Shown here one piece after another: positions 49,623 to 61,890 of a DNA stretch of 64,000 nt (its first letter is position 1; every line of letters starts with the position of its first letter). The position numbers and the translations under genes were made by a program. The DNA is from Acanthaster planci (taxonomy: Eukaryota; Echinodermata; Asteroidea; Valvatida; Acanthasteridae), in NCBI RefSeq assembly GCF_001949145.1, contig NW_019091380.1, positions 2,088,185-2,152,184 on the forward strand, read 5' to 3'. Below the pieces are notes generated by a model. That model saw nothing but the letters and a program-made list of their open reading frames with translations. It searched no databases and was not told the origin of the DNA.

Positions 49623-52600
49623 TTTGTATCGGTGCTGTAGCGCAGACAACCCCTGAATTAAGGGTAGGGCAACGTTGGACAAAACCAACAGCTAAGTTTC
49701 ACCTGCAACTCAACCCGTCACATAAGTTGTACGTGTCCTTTTTAAGAAAAATCTGTGAACCTTCACGGACTTCGACTGCAAAGGAATCCAGACTGAGATG
49801 GATTAGCATAAGAATAGCTTTTATTGTACACAGGCCCACACAATACGCGTAGAGGCAAAAGGGAATTCAAAAAATAACTCTAAGCTTTGAAAGAATTGGC
49901 TGGCCTTGGAATACAATAGTTGCCTATTTCTTATTGTGTTGTTAAGCAGATTTTTCTCCAGCTTGACATATTAATGGGGCAAGGCAAGGCACAGCAGCCC
50001 CCCGAATGGTTTCGTGTCAGAATGACTGATTACTATTTTTTTTAACACTATCAGGGGCTGCAATTGGTAAGGTTAATATTGATAGTTAACTGGGCGATTT
50101 GCCCTTGGATTGGTAGACTGCTGATTCGAGGGATCGTCTTGGGAGGACCACTGAGTTCAAACTATGAGAACAAACACTAGCTAAAGTTACGCTGGCAAGA
50201 AAAATTACTCAAATAATTTCAACTGTCTGCACAAGTTTTGTCGTTTGCGTCAATGTCGGCGTGCATAAATAAATGAAGTTTAAGTAGACCTATGGTACGT
50301 AATCAAGCTGTCGCTACTGGGGTGCTACTATCTACAAACCTGCCAAGTTTGGCAGCCCGAAAATTCGGTTCTGGGTCCGTCCTTGCCTGACAAAGGCAGC
50401 TATTATAGCCAAATAACAAGGTGACCCACTTTTTGTGGGAGGTGGAAATAATACCTATTATTCTCAATATAAAATGGCTTTTATAAGCTGGTCCGCGACT
50501 ATTCCACTCCGTGTGAAAATACCACGTCCATAGAGATCACTATTTGTGTGGCATTCCTTAGGGTGTCTGTTGAACCCTTTCTATTTGTGATGCAGGTGCT
50601 TGCTACTAGTGGTATTTTCTTTAGGACTCAAGAGTTCCAGTCCATTCACAATTGTTACAGCGCTTGCTGGGCTCAGAGCAGCCTCGGTTTGTGTTAGAGT
50701 CAATGCAAGAGGGCCATCGAATCACACACCACAAACAGGTCGTGTACGTTTAATAGTGGTACTCTGTAGCGAACTAGTATGCGTATATACATGTACGTTG
50801 CGATCGACTGTTGGTGGAAAACTTATGTTTGCCAAAGTTATTCCGCACTGAATCTATGTTCGAAGTTCCTTTACTCATAACGTTCTTAAACTTTTTTAGG
50901 ACGTGAAGATATCTCTTTCGAGCAAGACGCGTGCGATTTGTGACTGTGGGGTGTGATTTCCAAACACCCTCGGGAAACGCAGCGCTCTCAGCTTCGCCTT
51001 GGGTGCTATGAGTCCCTTGGTTGTAAAAACATCCTATCCAACATCACAGCAGTCAATTCTTAAGTATATTTTGCGAGTTAATTAGACTTATGTTGTCAGC
51101 TCGAGAATAAAATGTGCTGCCCCGAAATCACGAATTTTGTCACAATGGTACACTATCCAAAATCACCATGCCACCCTAGAAAAACGGGAATCTGATCCTT
51201 CTGACAAAGGTGACCTGAAGCCATGGTAAAAATGCTTGATAAATCTTGTGGTTACCTGCGTTATTTAAAAGTCAGGATACGTCTATGGAATGCAAAGCGG
51301 AATATACTGAAGAGGCCTCTCTTACATACCTAAGACCTAATGTTTTTCAAAACGCTACTCGAGAACAAGATCATTCAAGAGTAGAGACTGTAATTATCAC
51401 CCAACTTTTTGAAAGTCTTGAATAAGAGTAAATGGGTCATCTGGCGAGCAAATTTCCTTTTGTCACCATAACTGCACTGCTTTTATCGGTTCCGGATCCT
51501 CTCCATGGCAGATAAATCCGTGTGCGAATTACTTAGTTAGTCATTAGCATTGTAAAGCAATTAAGGCCATGTTACCCTCCTTATGACGAGTACATTCTAA
51601 GCCTTCGACTGTTAACTCAAAATCCACCTTTATTGTAGTGGTAAATTGTGGCCATCCGGTTCAGTTATTTGAGCACTTTATTTTTACTTCGCCGAGAATG
51701 AGACAAGTTTCTGCTGGTAGGTATTGCATGCGATACTTACTCGTAAGAAGATGCATGGCAACTGGCCATAGGATATTCATTTTGTGGCGACCAGTAAATG
51801 AGGCTGCTCTCGAATGTTTTGGAATGATTTGTGCATCAGTTAACTTCTCGACATCCTTGTATCATAAGAGGTGATGACAGACAAGTCGATCATTTTATAA
51901 ATGATCCTAAAGGGGAATGAACAAGCCATTTAATCATAAAGTGACATTTTTCTTCCGAATATTTCTCAGGTATCTGCTCATTCAATCTCTGGTGCTGGCA
52001 TAGAGTACAGTTTTTGTAATTAGAAATAATCTCCCAAAAGCTTTTGAAAAGATTTGACATTCACGATTGCGGTTTCAGGGCAGAGGGTGGGGTTTGTAGA
52101 AGTGATTCCACCTTTTGTTTCTCGTGATTTTTAAATTCGATAGTTATTCATATCTTTATTACAAATTTTCCGTGCAACACCGGTTCTTGCGGGTTGTCCA
52201 TTAAATGCACTGCTTGTTTTTCAGGCAGTCCTAAGATTTATTAGTTTTTGTTCCTTTTTGTAGAATGCCAATGAAAGGGCAGTATGTGGTTATACAAATT
52301 GGGAGAATTCCCCCCCCCCCTTCAAATAGTGGCCTCCTTCTGTGACGGCCAGACTTCAACTAGGCAAATGACACTATAGCTCACGATCGCTGCTATACGC
52401 TGGCTACTGTCTGTTGCATAAAACTGCTTTGCAGGCGACACCCAATATTGTGCCCGGCTTAATATTCTGAAAAATAGGCTTGGTATGTGGTTTCTTAATT
52501 CTGCGATTTTCAAACATGCATTATAGAATAAAGTTCTCGTTAATGCAGATGACTGACGGATACATATTAGAATATTACTTTACCTGAAATTGCATTATAT

Positions 52601-53642
52601 GTTATTATAAAGTACATATTAAATAACATAAAGATATGTTACAGGTCGATGCTTCGACCAAAATGGAATTGCAAATAATACAATGCTAATGCCGTTTATT
52701 GTGCAGGTACATCTTGAGAATGTCATTTATTTAACTTTACTTTAATGGCTAAAGTTTTACTTACGTTGGTTTAAATTTTGGAAGGAAATCGGATAGTTTC
52801 TGTTTTATTGTAAAAAAAATATGCAGGCTGAAAGATGCAATTATGTATTGTTTAATGTATTATATTCATGAACACCTCAGACGGTTTACATTGATAATTG
52901 TTACGAGCCCATCAAGAGGGTGGTGTTATGAGAGAAAACTGCCAACTCGGGTTGAAACAATTTCCTAACTTCACATGAAATTTGGAGCCCTATTTTTGTG
53001 CACTATAACGCTCAAACAAACACTGGATTATCCAGTAGGACCAGTTTTTTACACTGTTTCTCAGGCCTACGAAAAATTCGGGTTAAAAGAAACATTTAGG
53101 GCCTATAATGGAAACACAGTCACAGTCTGCCTATAAAATGCGCTTTTCAAATTTCGAGAGTCTCTCGTAGAATTTTAGTTTGAGATAAAACTTCAAACGA
53201 GCATCAAAAGGAAATGCGAGACTCAAGCACTAACTCCAACCGCAATGAAATTGCTGCTGGTGCCCAAATTAGAGTAGGCTGAATAAGCCTACGAAATTTT
53301 CTGGCCACACAAAGCAATCACTGACCTGTTATCGTCAGACTGGCGTGTTCAGCACAACAATCAAAGGTACCTGTTTCAAAGAGCTAAAAGTTACCCTGCC
53401 TCTCCACTCAAAGGCAGATTCAGGGCAATGCATTTTGGGGGTTAGGGCCTGGGGTTGCTAAAACATTTGTGAATTTCTTTCATTTAACCTTTTTATGGCC
53501 TTTCTGATGGATGAGACTTTTACATGCTTTTGGAAGGATGGCAAGTGAAATGGTTCCCACAATCGATCTGTTTCTCATCATTTTTCAAAACTTAAGCATT
53601 TTTCTTTTGGGGTTTATTGACCCCCATCCACCCGCGTTTTCA
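49623..53642. other. Intergenic region between the two transporter genes
   Basis: About 4 kb with no supported exon on either strand. The left edge holds the upstream region of transporter copy 1 (the ATG context is ACAAAATGG). The middle, around 52560-52900, is AT-rich. I see no TE ends, tRNA or long inverted repeat here. Confidence 0.5.
53613..53618 (-). terminator. Candidate polyadenylation signal of transporter copy 2
   Basis: A minus-strand AATAAA lies 25 nt past the stop codon at 53643-53645. Its use would give a very short 3' UTR, so a more distal site is also possible. Confidence 0.3.
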
Positions 53643-56600
53643 TTACACGTGAGCTGCTTTCGGGTCGACGTAACATGGCGCCACAAACAGTGTATCACCG
53701 TCTGCAATGGCCTCCGAGGTTATGACAATGGTGAGAACCATGACGACTGGAGAAGCGACTATCAAGACCACACAGGCCACGGTCTCACACATATGGTGAA
53801 ATCTACGAGCATGGAAAGACAAAAAATTGCTTTGTTACTTTCATCATGTTTTATTTTTAATCAGCCATTACCAACTGTCGTCATCAACACAATCATAACA
53901 TCAATCCATCAAGACATCCTACCGCCCATTATTTCAATCGCTAAAACCGCTAGTCACCATATGATGACTAGAACAATTTTTTTCTCTCACAATCACAATC
54001 AACGAAAACATTATTACCAGCATATTTTAATTATTCTACCAATCATTACAAAAATCCACACGACCAAAATCATCATTACGTTTGTCTGGCATACCCTCTT
54101 TGCAAAATACTTCCAACCCTACTTGGATCCAACAAAGCTACTCACGGACGAGTTGATGAACTGTCTGCCCTGTGCATGGTCCTAAGTCTCAGGTAGAATA
54201 GCGCCGGCGCGAGAAACGTCAGAGGCGGGATGAACAGTCCCGAGAGAATGGCAATGAAGACAGAGAACTGAGGTATCGTCTCGGCAAAGAATATCTCCAG
54301 GAGAACGACGAGAGTTCGGAACACCAGGCGCTTCCACCCGCATTCTACCATGTAGAAAAATGAAAAAACAGCTCACAGAGGCAGCAGTAAAGATTCAAGA
54401 CTGAGGGTCGCTGAACAAAGACACTGGCCAAAGATTATGGAACAGTGTCAGTGCAAAGGACGTACGAAGGGGTCCACAAAGAGCAGTATTCCATTCTTGA
54501 TGTCAACAGTCAAAAAAAATCTGATTAAGCTGTTTCCGGTGGTTAAGTCAAACAAAAAAACAGTTAACCGATTAACCGTTAATCGGTTAAACCGACAGAA
54601 AGACTGTCTTCTTTATCAATATGTCTCCTTGATTTTGTTCATCCAACAATTATAAATATATTTGCAAGGGTAGGATTTTCTCCAAAGGCATTAAAATGGC
54701 CACACAATTTTCCCAAAGGAGATAAGATTACTTGAAGGCAATGTTAACGAGGGAACCAAATTGAACCAGACCTCCGATGAAAACCTTTTAGTTATGTTCT
54801 TAACCTTTCACTCTTGATATGTTGGGCCAGAGCCGCAACAGAGTCCCTTCGGCTTCCTCGCTCAACTATCTGGGAAATGCGATCATTAGTCCTCGACGTC
54901 TCCCCAGCCTTGGGAAGCGTTCAGCACTGATATATTTTGCGGTCTCACCTTCAGGGATATTGAGTATCTCCTCATAGTGTTGAAAGAGCGGATTGCTAGC
55001 GGGAACCATGAGCATTAGACTATTAACCAGCAGTAAGAACGCAGGAGTGATGACCATGTCATCTCTGGGCATGATGTACAGGATGCTGACTCCGCTGTCC
55101 TTGAAATTCGCGAAGAGATGACCGAAGCCAAAGAAGACTACAAGGAGGGTTGGGATGCTTATCAAACTGAACACTAGAATGTAAGATGACAAAAGATGTA
55201 ATCTCAGCGGTCATAATTATTCAGGAGGACTTCAAAACACATACACTGTAACCAGAGCACTTATCAATACGCCGTTCATTAATTGTAGTCAGTGACCTAT
55301 ATGAAGGGGAGAAAAGATTTTATTTTCACTATAAAAACTACGTTTTTCATGTAAAACCCTTTATGTTATCAGTGGACCACTCCAGACTGCATGTAGTCCT
55401 CTGACACCTAGGGTATTGAATTATACCAACATAACTCCATGGTTTTTACATTATGGAAAATCATTTCGCTTTAAACTAGGCCCTTAAATAGGCAAACTAA
55501 AATAGGGGACGTCCATCTTTGAGTATAGCAATCGGTTAGTAGCTCCTGAAATTGACAAAAAAACCCTCAATGGTCCAGGACCTCCAAAGGCAGGTCACCA
55601 TTTGGGGATATAAACATTATTTTGTTTACCGACACTGAAAACCACTTTGTAGAGCCGCCAAAGTTTGCAGGAAGCTTACCTTTTATTGGCAAAGATGTTT
55701 TCCTCAATATGCACATTTTGCTTCCTTGATTTCAAACATGAGACGCATTTTTTGTTTAGTATCTAATACAAAAATAATTTATTTGGGGTGTCAATAATTA
55801 AATAAGTATGTTGTCACTTCTTGAATTATTCTTTCCAGTTTTGTAGTCAGGGCTAGCCATAGTTTTGCCAGCTACTGGTAGGTGAGATTGTGCTCGTGAC
55901 GGGCAAAAAAGGCTTTGTTAAAGGCAGGAAAACATGACGTCATCAAAAAAGTCTATAACGTTGTTATACCTGAGTAGATGGTAACCAGGCATTTGTTGAA
56001 AGTTTGGGGCCGATGCATGCCCCGTTGGATGCTTGGTATGGCAAAATGAAAGGACACCATGAAGAGCGACGTGGAGAACACCAGCGACACCAGCCAGCCC
56101 AGGTAGAACGAGGGCGGGTCGTTGTCCCTGGTGTCCAGTGAGACGTTCCACTGGTTGAAAGGATGCTGCCGCCAGCCCAGCGACTTGGGAATCTGCCGGG
56201 CACCGTTGATCAGTAGGAAGACCATAGCGAGGCAACAGCCCAAATAACTTATTGCACCGAGTTGCCTTAACAGGAGAAAGAAAAAAAAAATATTACCAAG
56301 TGTCGTAATTGGTTGCTTTCTTGTGCCAGCGCCTAGTCTATTCTGCAGTCACTTTGAAACAAGAATTATTTTCGTTTCAATTTATTTTAGAACCGTGTCT
56401 TTAACTTTCTTTCGTGTGTTATGTTTGTTTTTGTTGTAGTTTTGATATTGGTTCTGGAGCTCTTATTTCAGCTTTTCGACAAGTTTGAAATTTCGCCCTC
56501 GCCAAATCTCGGATTTATAGGCCTACGTGTCCAGATAATGTCGTGTTAAAGAAGTGGATAGCTATCGAAAGTATTACCATAAGTCTTTGAGTGCGCCGAG

Positions 56601-59056
56601 CCACATGAACGGCAGCACAATAAGTCCAAAGGCCAGCGGCCAATAGCAGAAGGTTCCGTGGACAGAGGGCCCCGCGATGATGTACAAGAGATCAGGGATT
56701 ATAAGAAGCATCATGACATTGGCGGTGAAAATGTTGAGATCCACTACTGTGTTGATTGCCATCCTGACATGAAGACAGATTCAGTAATTTTAGTGTTGAA
56801 TAATGGTATAAAAGCGTAGCTGAGGAGTTCCTAATTTGTGTTACCTTTATTGGTCACCACGTACTACGACCAGACGACATACTTATTAAAACAGAAATTG
56901 AGAAATGTCCCAAACTATTTTTTGTCTGTTTTGTTTTCTTTTCTTTAGACGTTTCTTCAGCATTGATATGGTTTTTCAGTGCATATCCAGGTATGGGTCT
57001 TTTTCCCCTGAATATGAATGAACAAATTTTTCATCTAAATATAAAAGATTTCGCGAAGAGAAATGAGGTGGTGTCGTGTCTAGAATACGTTTCCATTCAG
57101 TTCCTAACAAAAAACAGTGCTTACCTGTATGGGGGAACTTACCCCCGCCCCCTCCATCCCTGTTGAATACGGCACCGATTGTTTTGCAAAAAAAAAAAAG
57201 ATGAGCGGGGTTCATCCAGCACCAATGTCCCAATGATAACTTCAGAGATTTGTTTCCGAAAAACAGATACCCAAGAAATTATTTCATGTCGTCTCCCCCA
57301 GAAGGTCCACTCTTAAAGATTCTTTAATTAATTTTGCAGCGGTCGAAAATGGACGGGCTGACAACGGACAGCGTCTCAAAATAAACCGTGAACCCTTGCA
57401 CCGCCTGATGAGAATGTTGGAAAACCTATCACCTTTCTTCATTTGCCTACCTTGCTATTTTACCGCATGCCTGATCTGCGATGGCTCCATAAGGATGCCG
57501 GTCATCGCGGCAATTTTTCCCGATCATCTCCCAGCAATTCCCCAGTAAAGTTCCCGTGTAGGTCAGCAGCAGCACCACCACGACGTAAATCGTGATACCC
57601 AATAACCAACCTGTCAAATAACAGCTACTTACACTGACATCCAAGATCAAACGATTGGTACAGATAATAAACGTTACAGGGCAATCCCAAGGTCACAAAG
57701 TGGGTCTAAAGTTTCCTCGAAAGCCCTTCTCTGAGGATTTTTGCCATTTTTTTGGAGTTTGCCATATTCAATTATCAAGAATTGTTGGTATTATCAATCC
57801 ATCATCCCTTTACCAGCGCTGCAGTAGAGCACGTTTTGAGTACCAAGTTCTCTAACAAATACTAAACTGGAGCTGACGAACTTGGACATGGACGTCATTA
57901 AGGTAAGGTTACAAAACTAAAAGATGAATTTAGATCATCTCTATTAAATGAAAATCTATTTTTAAGACAGAATTGCTTCGTCGCGTACTTTCTCACCCAA
58001 AGGTTTTTTTTTACAAAACTAAGAGTGTCTGAAGTCTGAAAATGACGTCCAATACCCATGTTCTCTGGCTTTGTTTCCTCCTAACCAGTTCCCTTAATAT
58101 GGCAGAGAATTTGGTACTAGGAATACTCGACTACAACACTACCCTTTATCAAAGACATGGGTATACATCTTGTGGATATACTATTAGAACTGAAATTTTA
58201 GGGAAGAAGATTTAGCAGAGAAACTCTCCTTGTGCACGCACATCTCACCTGTTCTGTGCCATTACCTGTGTAAATAATTACTGTCATCAACACCGTGACA
58301 CTGAAGCCAGAAATAATTCCAGATCCAGCGAAAAATGTCTGCCAAAAAGTGAGTCCCTTCGGTTCCTGTCGTCATATAAAAGACAAACAATCAAACAATT
58401 GATCATATAAATTAACTGTATGATTTACTTAGTTTCCATTCGGTATTAATTATCAAAAATATATAAGTCACACAGTAAGTCTGCTAGTGAGAAAAAGATC
58501 CAGGTAGGCCTACGCGCATAAAAATTGGGGGGGCCAAAGCAAGCTCAAATAGTTTGAAATTAGTGCACATTTAAACATAGCACTTTACTATAACAGCTGA
58601 AAATCATGGATCCCCCCCCCCGCATATCACCAGACAGAATATCAAACAATACCACAAGTCCCATTTCACAAAAATACACTCATTCAGCATTAAAAACTTT
58701 CGGATATTTCGTTATTCCGTAGGGCATTTCGTGGCGTAGAGTCATGGTGATGTTTCCCAAATTTCAACTTTATGGCCCGTGCTTGCGTGTGGTTATGATG
58801 CTAACCTATCTTCAATATTTGGCAGGACTACGATAACCTTGGACCTTAACATTTATTTCATTGCATTTTACAGACGAGCCTACGACTTTGCAAATGGTTC
58901 TTGTCATTGTTTTCAATGTTGCATTTTGGGCGACATCTGACGAACCTCTTGGTCATCTTGGTCACCATTGTCAGGAGGTGTGGCGTCCCTGTCCCCGTAC
59001 GACGCATGCTCCTCCAGCATTAAGGGTATCTTATCGGCTGCCTTAGGTTGGTCCAT
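53643..59056 (-). CDS. AAAP-family (SLC32/36/38-like) transporter, copy 2 (8 exons)
   Basis: Tandem paralogue of the gene at 38332-49622. Coding exons on the minus strand are 58946-59056, 58266-58365, 57451-57610, 56578-56763, 55970-56265, 54949-55173, 54146-54344 and 53643-53802. They total 1437 nt (478 residues) and all junctions agree in phase. From the first membrane exon on, exon lengths are 100, 160, 186, 296, 225, 199 and 160 nt against 100, 157, 186, 251, 228, 199 and 265 nt in copy 1. Shared landmarks are the GLxFxQ start of TM1, PYGAIADQACG, PxxVHGTFCYWPL, HFAIPSIQRGM and PPLTFLAPALFYL. The N-terminus is 37 hydrophilic, acidic residues (MDQPKAADKIPLM start). It lacks the second N-terminal exon and the glycosylated tail of copy 1, and has a longer exon-5 loop containing an NVS site. 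The ATG is directly preceded by a good acceptor (ATTCTGTAG), so a 5' UTR exon upstream is likely. Confidence 0.85.
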
Positions 59057-60689
59057 CTACAGAATTAGTGATAAAAAGGACCTTCACCGTGGTCTCTGCA
59101 AACGTTCAACGGGTAAGCAGTCCAAAAATTCCAAAGACTGCGCCGTCAAAACTAGCTCCACTTCTTAAATTAATGAAACATTCAAGAATAATTTTAAATA
59201 CCTGGACCCACTGTCAATACTGAAAGGATGTTATACAGGTATAAAAGCGGACATGATTTAGACAAGCTACAGCCTCTTTCAATGCAAAGTTTCTCCAGAA
59301 TCTTACCTTTTGTTTCAGTCCGAGTCCACACTATAACAATACTATATGCCGGCCTCCTTCATGCCAGCTTTACTCTGGATACTTGAGTCTTGTAGTAGCT
59401 ATATCTTAAACTGATGTTTGCTTTCCTCACCAACAAAACCAGCAATAAATTTGTACCATCATCGGTAGGCTCTAGTCAGTGACGCAGAACGATTGTTGAA
59501 AACATTTAAATCGAACAATGCACTAATGCACATTGAAATTAATTCACTTACTGGATAGTGTGGGTATACCTGCCCACATGCCTGTCGAATATTCTACCCG
59601 CTTGTTGTTGCGTTGCGCATAATCATTTGCACACACAAGACTATTATAGCCAATATTGTCAGGTATGGCCACTGACGTATTTTATGTTCGTCTGTGGGAC
59701 TTCCAGACACATTGTTGTTCTTTCACTTGGACCGTTCGAAACACGTGTGGATACGTACGACGAGTGCGGTTCAATAGGCTCTTCCACTAATAAATTCCAA
59801 TTTATGTGCTCATGCGCATACAAGGCATGTGCAGGCAAAAAGCTTGAGCGGTCCATTGAAAATGTACAGGGGCAAAAATTTCAATGTCATTAAATTCTCT
59901 CAGCTTCTGCACTTTTATTCACTTTTGTCTTCGGAAACCCTCTAAAATTACTATAGCTATTACTCTCTGGTCTAAAAGGACTTTACACTGCATTGAATAA
60001 AAAACTTTGCTCACTCCCCGAGCGCACAACGGTCAAAAAAATTAACAAGGCTCACTTTCGACCATGTCCAATTAAATTTTAATGTACGTGTACTAAGCAC
60101 CACTCGTACTACTCTGAATCGCGGGCTGAACGCAGGGTATTTGCGGGCAAGCTTCAGACTGGTTTAGGTTTGTTTCGCCACGTACGCCGTCGACCGAGAA
60201 TGGTGGATGGTACCCCAACGTATCGCACACTTTGTTTTTTTAACCGCCCAACCCCCTCACTTCTCCCTCCCTCGTTTGGCTAACAGTTTACCGGGGACAC
60301 GTTATTCATCATGCACAGCCGCTGTATCTCCCGACTCCACAGCAACTAAGAATACCGGACAGTTAGTCTTGCGCTTCAATCGTGGACACGTCTAGCTTGC
60401 ACCGCTTTCGATTTTTTGTGAACACAACAGGATGGTGGAACCAGACTTGACTAAAAGGGCTACTCGTGGCTTTGGCTTTTTCTTTTCTTTTCTTTTTAAA
60501 GTACACACAGTCCGACAATTCGACAGATCAGTGTCCTTTCAAGACTGGAAAAAACATGATGAATGCCCTGTCTTGTATTGTTGGGCAAGTTTGATGAAGG
60601 CGCGCTATACTAGTTAACTCATTTTGGTTGGTTCATGACGTACCTGGCGCATGATGGCATGTATGCGGTGAATTTGGAGTGCAAACGAC

Positions 60690-61010
60690 TCTAGTTAACC
60701 GTGGTCAGGTCAGTAGGCCGAAGGGCGAGACCAGGTGGGGCAAAATAGCAAAAATAAAAGTGAAAATGGTCATTTACTATTCTGACATGTTTTCCGTCAT
60801 TTTTCTTTTAATTGGCCCTCTCTGCTCTGTGCAATTAAAGGCGGTTTAAGGCAACTATTAAATGGCGCGACGTACCTCTGTAGATTGATCGCAAATAGCC
60901 GACTACTAGACTGTAGAGGCAATTAACTAGTGGTGAATGGTTCGTGACGTACCTAGTCCCCTAGAGTTTGCAGTGACGGGTCGGGCAAGTTCGATTAAGG
61001 ATCATAGTTA
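60690..61010 (+). repeat. Solo copy of the 61020-61705 arm repeat
   Basis: Contains the same ordered blocks as the arms of the adjacent foldback: a GGTCAGGTCAGTAGGCCGAAGGG-like start, AAAAGTGAAAATGGTCATTT, TTTTCCGTCATTTTTCTT, and an end with GATCAxAGTTAACC/TTAGT words. It is in direct orientation with the right arm (61430-61705) and diverged from it. Confidence 0.65.
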
Positions 61011-61019
61011 ACCTTAGTT

Positions 61020-61705
61020 TGACCAACTCTGATTGTACGCACGCTCAGGCTGGTCGATGGCGGTTGGACTAGTCTACTGAGTCAACTTGAACAATTCGCG
61101 ACCAGCCTCAGTATGATCGAGGTTGGTCGCATCGTTGATTGCCATAAATCGTAGTAACACAGTTCAGAGAGGACAAGTTGTAAGGAAAATGCCTGGAAAA
61201 CAGTATGTCAAAAGTAAACGACCATTTTCACTTTTATTTTTACTAGTTTATCCTTCCTGTTGCCTCCTTTTCTCCCCTTCGGCCTCTGATGACCCAACAA
61301 CGTTTTACTACGGGGTCGTTCGCACTTCAACTTCTCAGCACATGCCCTAAATGCGTCACCAACCGACCGCTAGTTATAACATGCTCCTTGATCGAACTAG
61401 GCCCAAGTGCGAACGACCCTAGTCGTCTGTTCTCAGGTCATCAGGCCGAAGGGGAGCCTGAGCAAAGGTGGTAAAATAGAAAACTTACAGTGAAAATGGT
61501 CATTTACTACTGGCATACTGTTTTCCAGGAATTTTTCTTATCATTGGTCCATTCTGCACGCACCGTTCTATTAAAAATGGTTGATGGACTCCAACGATCG
61601 ACGCGACCAACCTCGGTAGGCTGGTCGCGAATAGTTTTCTAGACTAGTCCAACCATCGTCGACCAACGTGCGTTTGATCAGACGTTTAGTCGAACTATGG
61701 GGTAA
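61020..61705. mobile_element. Foldback (inverted-repeat) element with ~275-nt arms
   Basis: The left arm (about 61020-61290) is the reverse complement of the right arm (about 61430-61705), with roughly 75-80% similarity by eye. Each arm carries subterminal GACCAACCTCG / GGCTGGTCGCGAA words near its outer end and GTGAAAATGGTC..TTTAC plus GGCCGAAGGGGAG near its inner end. The spacer itself has an inverted GGGTCGTTCGCACTT pair. No transposase frame is present. The right arm ends less than 200 bp upstream of the first coding exon of the plus-strand gene, so the element may overlap its promoter. Confidence 0.75.
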
Positions 61706-61890
61706 CCACCGGTCCCGTTGATCGAGTACTCATTGCTCAACGCCTGTGCTGAGCTTACTCTGGCGCCCTCAAGTGTTTTAAAGTGTCAATTAAACAACAA
61801 TGGCAGCTCCCGCTGGCGAGTAATATTGACATTGACAACGGGAAACTTTCTCCAGGAAGAATCCCTGGAAAACCCAGTGGGGATATTCGA

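Larger units (their letters stand above)
59057..61890. other. Head-to-head intergenic region between transporter copy 2 and plus-strand gene
   Basis: The flanking genes diverge, so promoters for both should lie here. The right part is filled by the repeat and foldback element at about 60690-61705. About 59060-60690 shows no supported exon, tRNA or long repeat. Confidence 0.5.

Noticed and set aside
53511-54185. 224-codon plus-strand open frame
   Set aside because: It is antisense to the last two coding exons of transporter copy 2, which have conserved sequence and splice sites. The plus-strand translation shows no domain.
59558-59893. 111-codon plus-strand open frame
   Set aside because: Isolated, no domain, and no supporting splice sites or start context.
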